From Botryobacter ruber (GTDB lineage Bacteria; Bacteroidota; Bacteroidia; Cytophagales; Hymenobacteraceae): a DNA stretch of 64,000 bases. Positions within the stretch are counted from its first letter, which is position 1. Every line of letters begins with the position of its first letter. Of the stretch, positions 50,921 to 59,499 are shown piece by piece. The notes under the pieces were generated by a model, which saw only the letters and a program-made list of their open reading frames with translations, was not told the DNA's origin and made no database searches. The stretch covers positions 1-64,000 of the forward strand of contig NZ_QCZK02000035.1 of NCBI RefSeq assembly GCF_003347595.2, read 5' to 3'. The position numbers were made by a program, and so were the translations under genes.

Positions 50921-51442
50921 ATGAAGAAGTCCGTTCTAAAATTTTCTTTCTTGCTAGCAGCACTGTTAATAACTTTTGCTTCTCATGCGCAATCCAACTT
51001 TAGCAGTAAGCTGATTGGCTTAGGTGTGGTGGTGTCTGACCTGGACCGTTCGTTAGATTTTTATATGAACGGTATAGGTATGGTTAAAGTCTATGATTTT
51101 AAAATTAATGAAGATTTTTCCAGGCGCTCAGGTCTGTCGAACGGAGTACCTGCTACTGTAACCGTTTTAAAACTGGAGAACAGCCCGGAAGCGAATGAAT
51201 GGAAACTGGTGAACTTCGGGAAAAAAGAAACGCATCCCACACAAAACTTTATCCAGGATAACACCGGTGTGCAGTACATTACCATTAATGTAAAAGCACT
51301 AAAGCCAGTCATCGAAAGGCTGAAGGAGAGAAATGTTAAATTTCTGGGAAGTACACCTACACCATTAAATCAGAAATCACACTTTGTGCTGGTGCAGGAC
51401 CCTGATGGGACTTTTATAGAATTAATCGGGCCGATGGAATAA
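50921..51442 (+). CDS. exported VOC (glyoxalase/bleomycin-resistance fold) protein
   Basis: 173 residues with a signal peptide (MKKSVLKFSFLLAALLITFASHAQ). A single VOC unit: LIGLGVVVSDLDRSLDFYMNGIGM, FGKKETHPTQNF, VQYITINVKALKPVIERLKER, VLVQDPDGTFIELIGP. His and Glu positions that ligate metal in glyoxalases are partly recognisable (final Glu in FIELIG). Export of a VOC protein and its place between carbohydrate esterases and a GH43 are unusual. It could act on an aromatic or ester side-group or be a binding protein; the function is unknown. Confidence 0.75.
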   Translation: MKKSVLKFSFLLAALLITFASHAQSNFSSKLIGLGVVVSDLDRSLDFYMNGIGMVKVYDFKINEDFSRRSGLSNGVPATVTVLKLENSPEANEWKLVNFGKKETHPTQNFIQDNTGVQYITINVKALKPVIERLKERNVKFLGSTPTPLNQKSHFVLVQDPDGTFIELIGPME

Positions 51443-51532
51443 TCTTTTTCGGCATGAATAGACACATTCAGTCAGAACACAGGAGAATAGCAATTTTCCG
51501 CGGTAGCATTCTTCAAAGAAAACAAAAACACA

Positions 51533-53134
51533 ATGATTAAAAAACTCTTTCAACTCGCATTCCTTACTCTTGTGTATCTCTTTATAGCGTTGCCTACACA
51601 AGGTCAAGGTGCAAAGAATCCCGTTATTCACGCCGATGTACCTGACCTGGCCATGATACGGGTTGGTGACACCTTTTATATGAGCAGCACCACCATGCAC
51701 ATGAGCCCGGGCCTGCCGATTATGAAGTCGAAAGATCTGGTAAACTGGGAAATGGTAGGTTACGCTTACGATGTGCTGACTGATGTGGATGATATGACAC
51801 TTGCAAACGGGAAAAGCACCTACGGCAGAGGGTCATGGGCCAGCAGCCTGCGGTACCACAACGGCACCTACTATGTGAGCACCTTTGCCCAAACTACCGG
51901 TAAAACACACGTGTATACGACAAAGGACATCGAAAAAGGACCTTGGAAAGCTATTTCCTTTAGGCCCTCTATGCACGACCACACGCTGTTTTTTGATGAT
52001 GACGGCCGCATCTACATGATTTGGGGAGCGGGCAAACTCAGCATGGTGGAGCTGAAAGAGGACTTGTCGGGTACAAAGCCGGGGACGGAACGGGTACTCA
52101 TCGAAAACGCAACGGCACCATCCGGCCCCAATGTGGGCCTTCCTGCCGAAGGTTCGCAGCTGTTTAAGGTAAACGGTAAGTATTACCTGTTTAACATCTC
52201 CTGGCCCAAAGGCGGCATGCGCACCGTTATTGTGCATCGGGCCGATAAAATAACTGGTCCCTACGAAGGCAGGGTGGCTTTACAGGATAAAGGTGTAGCG
52301 CAGGGCGGACTGATTGACACGCCGAATGGCGATTGGTATGCCTACCTCTTCCGCGACTACGGAGCAGTAGGCCGAATCCCGTACCTGGTACCTGTGAAAT
52401 GGGAAGACGGCTGGCCTGTATTGGGTGTGGATGGCAAGGTATCCGATGAGCTTGACCTGCCGGCCAGCAAAGGGCTGATTCCGAATATTGTGGCTCCCGA
52501 TGAATTTACCCGCAAAAAAGGAGAACCGGCACTGCCGCTGGTGTGGCAGTGGAACCACAATCCCGACAATAAGCTTTGGTCCGTAACACAACGGAAAGGC
52601 TACCTGCGCCTGAAAACCGGGCGTGTCGACAATGACTTTTTGCTCGCCCGGAATACTCTGACGCAACGAACCATCGGACCTGAAAGCGCCGGTTCCACAG
52701 CTATTGATGTATCCAATATGAAGGAAGGAGACTTTGCCGGTCTTGCCATGCTGCAGCAACGGTACGGGCTGGTGGGAGTGAAGTTCGAGAACGGGGCTAA
52801 GTCCATCGTGATGGTGAACGCCGAATCGGGTAGTCCGGTAGTAGAAGAAAGCGTGCCGCTTAAACAGAAAAGGGTATACCTGAAAGCAGAAGGTGATTTT
52901 AACAACCGCCGGGATGTGGCCACCTTCCACTATAGCCTCGATGGCAAAACCTGGACGAAGATAGGCTCCCAACTGAAGATGGCCTACACCATCCCGCACT
53001 TCATGGGCTACCGCTTCGGGCTGTTTAACTACGCCACCAAAACACCAGGCGGCTACGTGGATTTTGACTATTTCCATATAACAGACCGGATAACGGAGGT
53101 AAAGGCGGTAGGGGAGAATTATAAAGCAAAGTAA
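51533..53134 (+). CDS. GH43 arabinofuranosidase/xylosidase with C-terminal beta-sandwich
   Basis: 533 residues, signal peptide ending LPTQGQ. GH43 propeller ~28-310: base D38 in HADVPDLAMIRVGD, modulator Asp in MHDHTLFFDDDG, general acid Glu in LPAEGSQLFK; RIPYLVPVKWEDGWPV closes the propeller. The concanavalin-like C-terminal domain ~330-525 ends GGYVDFDYFHIT. Same architecture as the GH43 at 9487 but clearly different sequence; subfamily 12-like in appearance (tentative). Probably removes arabinofuranose side chains in the periplasm. The next gene starts two bases after its stop. Confidence 0.9.
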   Translation: MIKKLFQLAFLTLVYLFIALPTQGQGAKNPVIHADVPDLAMIRVGDTFYMSSTTMHMSPGLPIMKSKDLVNWEMVGYAYDVLTDVDDMTLANGKSTYGRGSWASSLRYHNGTYYVSTFAQTTGKTHVYTTKDIEKGPWKAISFRPSMHDHTLFFDDDGRIYMIWGAGKLSMVELKEDLSGTKPGTERVLIENATAPSGPNVGLPAEGSQLFKVNGKYYLFNISWPKGGMRTVIVHRADKITGPYEGRVALQDKGVAQGGLIDTPNGDWYAYLFRDYGAVGRIPYLVPVKWEDGWPVLGVDGKVSDELDLPASKGLIPNIVAPDEFTRKKGEPALPLVWQWNHNPDNKLWSVTQRKGYLRLKTGRVDNDFLLARNTLTQRTIGPESAGSTAIDVSNMKEGDFAGLAMLQQRYGLVGVKFENGAKSIVMVNAESGSPVVEESVPLKQKRVYLKAEGDFNNRRDVATFHYSLDGKTWTKIGSQLKMAYTIPHFMGYRFGLFNYATKTPGGYVDFDYFHITDRITEVKAVGENYKAK

Positions 53135-53135
53135 T

Positions 53136-55118
53136 ATGATAAATGACTACCTGACTGGATTTACGATAAAGCAAATGGCTGGTGCTGTGGTCAGTTTCAT
53201 GTTTTTTACACTTTCGGCATTTGCACAACAGGCAACAGTTACTTCACCTAATCAAAAGGTGAGTGTTGCGTTGCTCAGCCAGAACAACAGCAGGGAAGGG
53301 GGATGGTTTCTGAAGGTCAGCTACCTGGAAAATGGCAAAAGCCATGAAGCCATTCCGCAGATTGATTTGGGATTGGTACGCAGCGACCAGGATTTTTCGA
53401 AAGACCTGAAGTTTTTGAGAGCCGGTAAACCCAGCTTGGTGAAAGAATCCTACACTGCCGTGCATGGCAAACGCATCAACCGAAGCAACGAAGCCAACGA
53501 AGTAGTAGCCTCGTTTCAGCGGCCCGATAAGTCTAAAATGAACATCATCATCCGGGCTTACAACGATGGCGTGGTGTTTCGGTACGAGTTTCCGGAGAAA
53601 GGCGGTTCTTATACCGTAAAAGACGAACTCACGGCTTACAACATTCCGGACGGCACCAAACGCTGGCTCGAAAAATGGAATCCGGCAAATGAAGGCTATT
53701 ACTCGTCTGCTGCCGACGGCAAGGTGCAGCAGGAGTGGGGCTACCCGGCTCTTTTTGAGAATGCCGACAGCACCACCTGGTACCTGATCCACGAAGCTGA
53801 TGTGAACCGCAGCTACTGCGGCACCAAACTGAGCAATAAGGCAGCCCCGTCGAAATACAAAACAACTTTCCCTGACCCGGGAGACGGACGCGGAAAGGGT
53901 GCATCTGAACCCACGATTACGCTTCCGTGGCAGTCGCCCTGGCGGGTTATCATCATGGGCAGTTTATCAGATGTAGTGGCGTCCACCTTGGTAGAGGACG
54001 TTTCCACGCCTTCTGTATTGAAAAACACTGATTGGATAAAGCCGGGCCTGGTCTCCTGGAATTACTGGTCCAATAACCACGGAACAAAAGACTACCAGGT
54101 GGTGCGCCAGTTTGCCGATTTGGCGGCCCGTATGGGCTGGCCCTACACCCTCCTTGACTGGGAATGGGATGCGATGGGCAACGGTGGCAATCTGAACGAT
54201 GCGCTGGAATACATCCACGCCAAAGGTGTAAAGCCCCTGATATGGTATAACTCGGGCGGCGATCATACCTGGGTTGGCGCTACACCAAAAGACCGGATGC
54301 TTACCCATGAAAACCGTGTGGCAGAGTTCACAAAACTAAAAAAGATGGGCATCGCCGGTGTGAAGATTGATTTCTTTGAGAGCGAGAAACAGGATATGAT
54401 AAAGTACTACCTCGATATCCTGGAAGATGCCGCTACATACGAAATGATGGTGTACTTCCATGGCTGCCTGGTGCCACGCGGCTGGTCCCGCACTTATCCG
54501 CACCTGATGACGTACGAAGGCGTTCGAGGGGCAGAGTGGTATAATAATGTACCGGATTTTACGATGGCTGCTCCCACGCACAATACCATTCTTCCTTTTA
54601 CCCGGAATGTGGTGGGCGCCATGGATTATACCCCCGTCACTTTCACGAACTCGCAGTACCCGCATGTTACCTCCTATGGGCATGAACTGGCCCTGGGTGT
54701 ATTGTTTGAATCAGCCCTGCAGCACATGGCCGACAGGCCGGAAGGGTACAATGCCTTGCCTGATGCTGCAAAAACATTTGTCCGGGACGTACCCACCGCC
54801 TGGGATGATACAAAACTACTGGGCGGCTATCCGGGGCAGGAGGTAATCATGGCCAGGCGCAAAGGCAAGTCCTGGTACATAGCAGGTATCAATGGAGAGC
54901 AAAAGGAGAAGCGCAAAAAAGTGCAGTTTGATTTTCTGCCGGAGGGAGTTAAATACAAACTGACCCTAATAGCCGACGGAAGTCACGATAAAGAGTTCTC
55001 GACCAGGTATTTAGTCATCAGTAAATCAGACTCGGTAGATGTTAAAATGCTCCGGAGAGGTGGTTTCGCTGCTTCCTTGGTTCCGGTTACGGACAGCAAC
55101 TTAACTACCCGGAAATAG
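53136..55118 (+). CDS. second GH97 family retaining-type glycosidase
   Basis: 660 residues; start 53136 one base after the GH43 stop (internal Met within IKQMAGAV is an alternative giving a tighter signal), signal ending LSAFAQ. N-terminal sandwich (TSPNQKVSVALLSQNN, GVVFRYEFPEKGG), barrel with D412 in GVKIDFFESE and E461 in TYEGVRGAEW, matching the retaining Asp/Glu pair, and a C-terminal sandwich. Diverged from the GH97 at 45075, so the two likely act on different linkages (for example alpha-galactoside versus beta-L-arabinopyranoside; inference). Last gene before a 390-bp gap. Confidence 0.9.
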   Translation: MINDYLTGFTIKQMAGAVVSFMFFTLSAFAQQATVTSPNQKVSVALLSQNNSREGGWFLKVSYLENGKSHEAIPQIDLGLVRSDQDFSKDLKFLRAGKPSLVKESYTAVHGKRINRSNEANEVVASFQRPDKSKMNIIIRAYNDGVVFRYEFPEKGGSYTVKDELTAYNIPDGTKRWLEKWNPANEGYYSSAADGKVQQEWGYPALFENADSTTWYLIHEADVNRSYCGTKLSNKAAPSKYKTTFPDPGDGRGKGASEPTITLPWQSPWRVIIMGSLSDVVASTLVEDVSTPSVLKNTDWIKPGLVSWNYWSNNHGTKDYQVVRQFADLAARMGWPYTLLDWEWDAMGNGGNLNDALEYIHAKGVKPLIWYNSGGDHTWVGATPKDRMLTHENRVAEFTKLKKMGIAGVKIDFFESEKQDMIKYYLDILEDAATYEMMVYFHGCLVPRGWSRTYPHLMTYEGVRGAEWYNNVPDFTMAAPTHNTILPFTRNVVGAMDYTPVTFTNSQYPHVTSYGHELALGVLFESALQHMADRPEGYNALPDAAKTFVRDVPTAWDDTKLLGGYPGQEVIMARRKGKSWYIAGINGEQKEKRKKVQFDFLPEGVKYKLTLIADGSHDKEFSTRYLVISKSDSVDVKMLRRGGFAASLVPVTDSNLTTRK

Positions 55119-55205
55119 GAATTACTTCCTTTCCCATTTAAGAATGAGACACTTGATGGTTTGGTAATCTCTATTTTGCTAGGCTCGAAGGAAGAAACTT
55201 TTCCA

Positions 55206-55324
55206 GTTTTCGCTGTAGGAGCCTTCTACGTGTTCCGGTGCTGAGCTTTGCTCAGCAGCCCGCAGCGGAGCGAGGGCAGGTTCACGTAGACAGCGACGGA
55301 AGCGAAAACGCGGCCGCGCGGCCG
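55206..55324. repeat. nested inverted-repeat element (possible structured RNA or REP-like unit)
   Basis: Outer 9-bp stem GTTTTCGCT (55206-55214) / AGCGAAAAC (55301-55309), an inner 8-bp stem TCTACGTG (55225) / CACGTAGA (55283), and an apical 7-bp hairpin GCTGAGC-TTT-GCTCAGC (55240-55256), followed by the palindrome CGCGGCCGCGCGGCCG (55309-55324). All stems are perfect and properly nested. It is GC-richer than its surroundings. Confidence 0.6.
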
Positions 55325-55427
55325 AGGAGCGCGAAAGTTAACAATGGAAAAGACAGTAAGAGGGCTCCGGAGGAACAGACACAAAGTGATAATCTTGTCT
55401 CATAAAGGAAGTAAAACAACTTTTTCA

Positions 55428-55456
55428 GTCTGCACCAGCCACCATACCCACTGCAG
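55428..55456 (-). repeat. dispersed intergenic repeat, copy 9
   Basis: On the minus strand CTGCAGTGGGTATGGTGGCT then GGTGCAGAC; good match. Confidence 0.55.
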
Positions 55457-55508
55457 ATGTCAAGATACGATAAAATAGTTAAATGATAATAAAGTAGTAT
55501 TTCAACTT

Positions 55509-56867
55509 ATGATGAAGTTAAAAAGTGTAGGTAGTCTTCTGCTGGTGTTTATTGCCCTTCAGTTTAGCCAGGCGCAAAATCCAATTATCCAGACTTCCTA
55601 TACAGCCGACCCGGCACCCATGGTGTACAACAACAAGCTATACCTGTACACCAGCCACGACGAGGCCGAATCTACCTGGTTTACGATGAATGACTGGAAG
55701 TTGTACACCACCGATGACATGGTGAACTGGACGGACCACGGCACCATATTGGCCTACTCCGATTTCAGCTGGGCAAAAATCAATGCCTGGGCACCGCAAT
55801 GTATCGAACGGGGTGGGAAGTTTTACATGTATGTTCCGGTAACCACGAGAGATAATAAAGGAGCTATTGGGGTAGCGGTAGCCAACAGCCCGTACGGACC
55901 CTTTACCGACCCGCTGGGCAAGCCGCTGGTACAAAGCGGCGTAGGCGACATTGACCCTACTGTTTTTATCGACGATGATGGGCAGGCCTACCTATACTGG
56001 GGCAACCCGAATCTTTACTACGTCAAACTGAACGAAGACATGATTTCGTACCAGGGAGAAGTCGTGAAAGTGCCCAACACCGTTGAGTCGTTCGGGAAGC
56101 GCGAAGGAAACCCGGAAAGGCCGACCACTTACGAAGAAGGCCCGTGGCTCTACAAACGCAAAGGACTCTATTACTTGTTATTTGCCGCTGGCCCCATTCC
56201 GGAGCACATCGGTTATTCCACCAGTTCCAACCCGACCGGCCCCTGGAAGTACCAGGGCGTTTTAATGCCTACCGAAGGAGGCAGTTTTACAAATCATCCG
56301 GGCATGATAGATTTTAAGGGGAAAACCTATTTCTTCTATCACAACGGGGCCTTGCCGGGCGGTGGCGGCTTTACCCGCTCTGTCGCTGTTGAAGAAGTTG
56401 ACTTCAAAAAAGACGGCACAATTCAGCCTGTGAAAATGACGAAAGGAATCACCAAAAGCCTGGCCACTTTAAATCCTTACGTGATGAACGAAGCGGAGAC
56501 AATGGCCTGGTCTGAAGGTGTGAAATCCATGCAAAATGAACAGGTTGGTGTCTTCATTACGGCCATGCGGAACGGGGCTTACACCAAAGTAAAAGACGTT
56601 GATTTCCGGAAGAAGGGCGCTTCAAAATTTACCGCCAGGCTTGGTACAACCCACAACGGCAATGTATCCATGGAAATCAGGCTGGGCAGTGTGGAAGGAG
56701 AATTACTCGGAACCGTAAATGTGCCGCTTACCGGCGGGAATGACCGATGGGCCGTGGTAGCAACCGATGTAAAAAAAGTAACGGGCGTTCATGATGTGTT
56801 TTTTGTCTTTAAAGGAAAAGCAGCAAGCAATATCATGTACTTCGACTACTGGCGGTTTTCGGAGTAG
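55509..56867 (+). CDS. GH43 with C-terminal CBM6
   Basis: 452 residues, signal peptide ending QFSQAQ. GH43 propeller ~24-315: base D34 in [11 protein letters not shown], modulator Asp in [15 protein letters not shown], general acid Glu in [13 protein letters not shown]; also [18 protein letters not shown]. Residues ~325-452 are a CBM6 sandwich ([57 protein letters not shown]). This architecture (subfamily 29-like, tentative) is typical of arabinofuranosidases/xylosidases on arabinoxylan. The CBM6 would hold the enzyme on xylan. The GH31 gene follows 61 bp later. Confidence 0.9.
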   Translation: MMKLKSVGSLLLVFIALQFSQAQNPIIQTSYTADPAPMVYNNKLYLYTSHDEAESTWFTMNDWKLYTTDDMVNWTDHGTILAYSDFSWAKINAWAPQCIERGGKFYMYVPVTTRDNKGAIGVAVANSPYGPFTDPLGKPLVQSGVGDIDPTVFIDDDGQAYLYWGNPNLYYVKLNEDMISYQGEVVKVPNTVESFGKREGNPERPTTYEEGPWLYKRKGLYYLLFAAGPIPEHIGYSTSSNPTGPWKYQGVLMPTEGGSFTNHPGMIDFKGKTYFFYHNGALPGGGGFTRSVAVEEVDFKKDGTIQPVKMTKGITKSLATLNPYVMNEAETMAWSEGVKSMQNEQVGVFITAMRNGAYTKVKDVDFRKKGASKFTARLGTTHNGNVSMEIRLGSVEGELLGTVNVPLTGGNDRWAVVATDVKKVTGVHDVFFVFKGKAASNIMYFDYWRFSE

Positions 56868-56928
56868 TGAGTTCAAATCATGCTTCCCGGGAAATCAAGT
56901 TTACACAGGCCTGAACAAAATTTTGAAA

Positions 56929-59316
56929 ATGAATAAAATACGCATTTGCATGCTCCTGTTCCTGGTGTTAGCTGGGAGCTTAACCAGCAGAGGGCAGTCG
57001 TATCAAAAAACAGATGCTGGTATCAAAACAGCGATAAAGTCTGTTGCGGTGGAAGTTCAGTTTTACGACCCTTCCACAGTACGGGTGCTGAAGTGGCCAC
57101 AGGGCGATACGTTTGATAAAAAGAGCCTGTCAGTTATCAAAGCTCCTCAAAAAACAACTTTCAGTGTACAGCAAAAGGGAGAAGCTATAACCCTGAAGAG
57201 TGCAGACCTGCTTGTCGTATTGAACTTGAGCAGCGGTGCCATCTCCTTTAAAACACCTGATGGAGAAACACTCCTGGCCGAAAAAGAAACCCCGAACCAG
57301 TTTGTCAAATTCGACGATGCCGGCGTGAGTGCCTACAAGGTAACTCAGGCCTTTGTCTTAGCGAAAGGTGAACCCATTTATGGCTTAGGCATTCAGCAAC
57401 AGGGCAAAATGTCACAGCGAAACGTGAAACTGCGCATGGTCCAGGGCAATACCGATGATTATGTTCCCTTCTTCCAGTCGGTAAAAGGCTATGGTGTTTT
57501 CTGGGATAATTATTCTCCAACCAATTTTGCTGATACACAGGAAGAAACGTCATTCAGCTCGGAAGTTGGCGATGGCATCGATTATTATTTCATGAATGGC
57601 GGTACTGCCGATGGTGTAATTGCCCATATGCGCAGCCTCACCGGTCAGGCGCCTATGTTTCCGTTGTGGACATACGGGTACTGGCAAAGCAAAGAGCGCT
57701 ACAAAAGCCAGAACGAGCTATTAGGCGTTGTTCAAAAATACCGGGAGCTGGGTGTGCCGTTGGACGGTATCATCCAGGACTGGCAATATTGGGGAAACAA
57801 CTACCTCTGGAATGCCATGGATTTTCTGAACCCGGAGTTTTACGACCCTCAAAAGATGGTTAATGATGTGCATAAGCTTAATGCGCACCTGATTATATCC
57901 GTCTGGTCCTCGTTTGGCCCTCATACAAAACAATATAAAGAATTAGAAAAACTAAACGCGCTATACAATTTCAAAACATGGCCTGAGTCGGGTTCAGAAA
58001 AATGGCCGCCAAACCTGGATTATCCTTCCGGTGTAAGGGTGTACGATGCCTTTAACCCTGCAGCCCGTGATATTTACTGGAAGCACCTGAATGAAAGCGT
58101 GTTTAAGTTAGGCATGGACGGCTGGTGGATGGACTCCACAGAGCCCGATAACTTTGACAACAAACCGTCCACCACCCACCTCGGGTCCTACCAGAAGGTG
58201 CGCAATGCTTATCCGTTAGTATCTGTAGGCGGCGTGTACGACAATCAGCGCAAGGTCTCATCCGATAAGCGTGTGTTTATACTTACCCGTTCGGCTTTTG
58301 CCGGGCAACAGCGCTATGGGGCCAACACCTGGTCAGGCGATGTGGTGGCTTCCTGGAATGCGCTTAGAAACCAAATATCCGGTGGGTTGAACATCTCGTT
58401 GACTGGTATTCCGCATTTCAATAGCGATATCGGCGGTTTCTTTCTATGGGAGTTTAAAGAGAAACTAAAGGACCCCGAATACCGGGAGTTGTATGCCCGC
58501 TGGGTTCAGTTTGGCGCCTTCAGCCCGATGATGCGCTCACACGGAGCCGATGCCCCCCGCGAAATTTACCAGTTTGGCAAAAAAGGCGATAAAGTGTACG
58601 ATGCCATCGAAAGGTACATCAACCTGCGTTACTCCCTGTTGCCCTACATTTATTCCACCTCCTGGGATGTAACCGCCAACCAGTCCAGTATGATTCGGGC
58701 ATTGGTAATGGATTTTGCCGCAGACAAACAGGCCCTGGACATCAACGACCAGTACATGTTTGGTAAATCCATTCTGGTTTGCCCGGTAACAACAGGCATG
58801 TATACAAAGGATAGGGAAGAAGATTTCAGCACGATTAAGTCGCGGAAGCTTTACCTGCCAAAGGGCTCCGACTGGGTAGATTACTGGACAGGCGAAAAAT
58901 TGTCCGGTGGCCAGACGGTGACCAAGGACACGCCGCTTGATGTGATTCCCTTGTACCTGAAAGCCGGGTCTATTCTGCCGATTGGTCCTAAAGTGCAGTT
59001 TGCCACAGAGAAGAAATGGGATAACCTTGAAATACGTGTGTACGAAGGCGGCAATGGCGAATTTACGCTATACGAAGATGAAAACGACAATTACAATTAC
59101 GAAAAAGGAGTGTATTCAACAATTACTTTTAACTGGAACAACGCAAAAAGAACCCTTACGATTAACGACCGGAAAGGTGAGTACCCGGGCATGCTGAAAG
59201 ACCGCAAGTTTAATATTATCCTGGTCTCCAAAGGTAAAGCTGTCGGCGATGGAGCGGTAGAAAAGTTCGATAAAGTGGTCAGCTACAATGGCAGGAAAAC
59301 AGTTGTCAGGCTCTGA
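56929..59316 (+). CDS. GH31 alpha-xylosidase/alpha-glucosidase family enzyme
   Basis: 795 residues from ATG 56929 (MNKIRICMLLFLVLAGSLTSRGQ signal); the longer frame from 56791 overlaps the upstream gene and lacks signal character. N-terminal GH31 sandwich ~35-225 (GEPIYGLGIQQQGKMSQRN), barrel ~230-590 with FPLWTYGYWQSKERYKSQNEL, IIQDWQYWG, nucleophile D402 in GWWMDSTEPD and acid/base D500 in HFNSDIGGFF, then the C-terminal sandwich with ADGAPREIYQ-like loop and VIPLYLKAGSILPIGP. GH31 members in plant-wall PULs are often alpha-xylosidases; the exact sugar is not proven here. Exported. Confidence 0.9.
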   Translation: MNKIRICMLLFLVLAGSLTSRGQSYQKTDAGIKTAIKSVAVEVQFYDPSTVRVLKWPQGDTFDKKSLSVIKAPQKTTFSVQQKGEAITLKSADLLVVLNLSSGAISFKTPDGETLLAEKETPNQFVKFDDAGVSAYKVTQAFVLAKGEPIYGLGIQQQGKMSQRNVKLRMVQGNTDDYVPFFQSVKGYGVFWDNYSPTNFADTQEETSFSSEVGDGIDYYFMNGGTADGVIAHMRSLTGQAPMFPLWTYGYWQSKERYKSQNELLGVVQKYRELGVPLDGIIQDWQYWGNNYLWNAMDFLNPEFYDPQKMVNDVHKLNAHLIISVWSSFGPHTKQYKELEKLNALYNFKTWPESGSEKWPPNLDYPSGVRVYDAFNPAARDIYWKHLNESVFKLGMDGWWMDSTEPDNFDNKPSTTHLGSYQKVRNAYPLVSVGGVYDNQRKVSSDKRVFILTRSAFAGQQRYGANTWSGDVVASWNALRNQISGGLNISLTGIPHFNSDIGGFFLWEFKEKLKDPEYRELYARWVQFGAFSPMMRSHGADAPREIYQFGKKGDKVYDAIERYINLRYSLLPYIYSTSWDVTANQSSMIRALVMDFAADKQALDINDQYMFGKSILVCPVTTGMYTKDREEDFSTIKSRKLYLPKGSDWVDYWTGEKLSGGQTVTKDTPLDVIPLYLKAGSILPIGPKVQFATEKKWDNLEIRVYEGGNGEFTLYEDENDNYNYEKGVYSTITFNWNNAKRTLTINDRKGEYPGMLKDRKFNIILVSKGKAVGDGAVEKFDKVVSYNGRKTVVRL

Positions 59317-59499
59317 CAGAAAGCTCCTCTGAGCACGAAGTTATGAGGGTAAAAAGAAAAGGTAATTGAAGTAAATAATGATCCTGCGCTTCAGGCCATG
59401 TTTCATTTTCGCCTGCAACGCAAAACTGAAATAGGTCTTAGCCTCAGGAACAAAAAAAGAAATCGGAACAATAAAGAATTAACAATTAATATTACAAAA

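Larger units (their letters stand above)
55119..55508. other. intergenic region with GC-rich structured element
   Basis: 390 bases: nested inverted repeats at 55206-55324 and a minus-oriented dispersed repeat at 55428-55456. No gene and no tandem-box operator. Confidence 0.55.

Noticed and set aside
52280..53077. 265-codon minus-strand frame opposite the GH43 gene at 51533
   Set aside because: Shadow frame; the plus strand carries the GH43 catalytic residues and C-terminal domain.
55206..55324. CRISPR or IS end as explanation of the nested repeats
   Set aside because: No repeat-spacer periodicity and no transposase nearby; arms are nested in a single hairpin.
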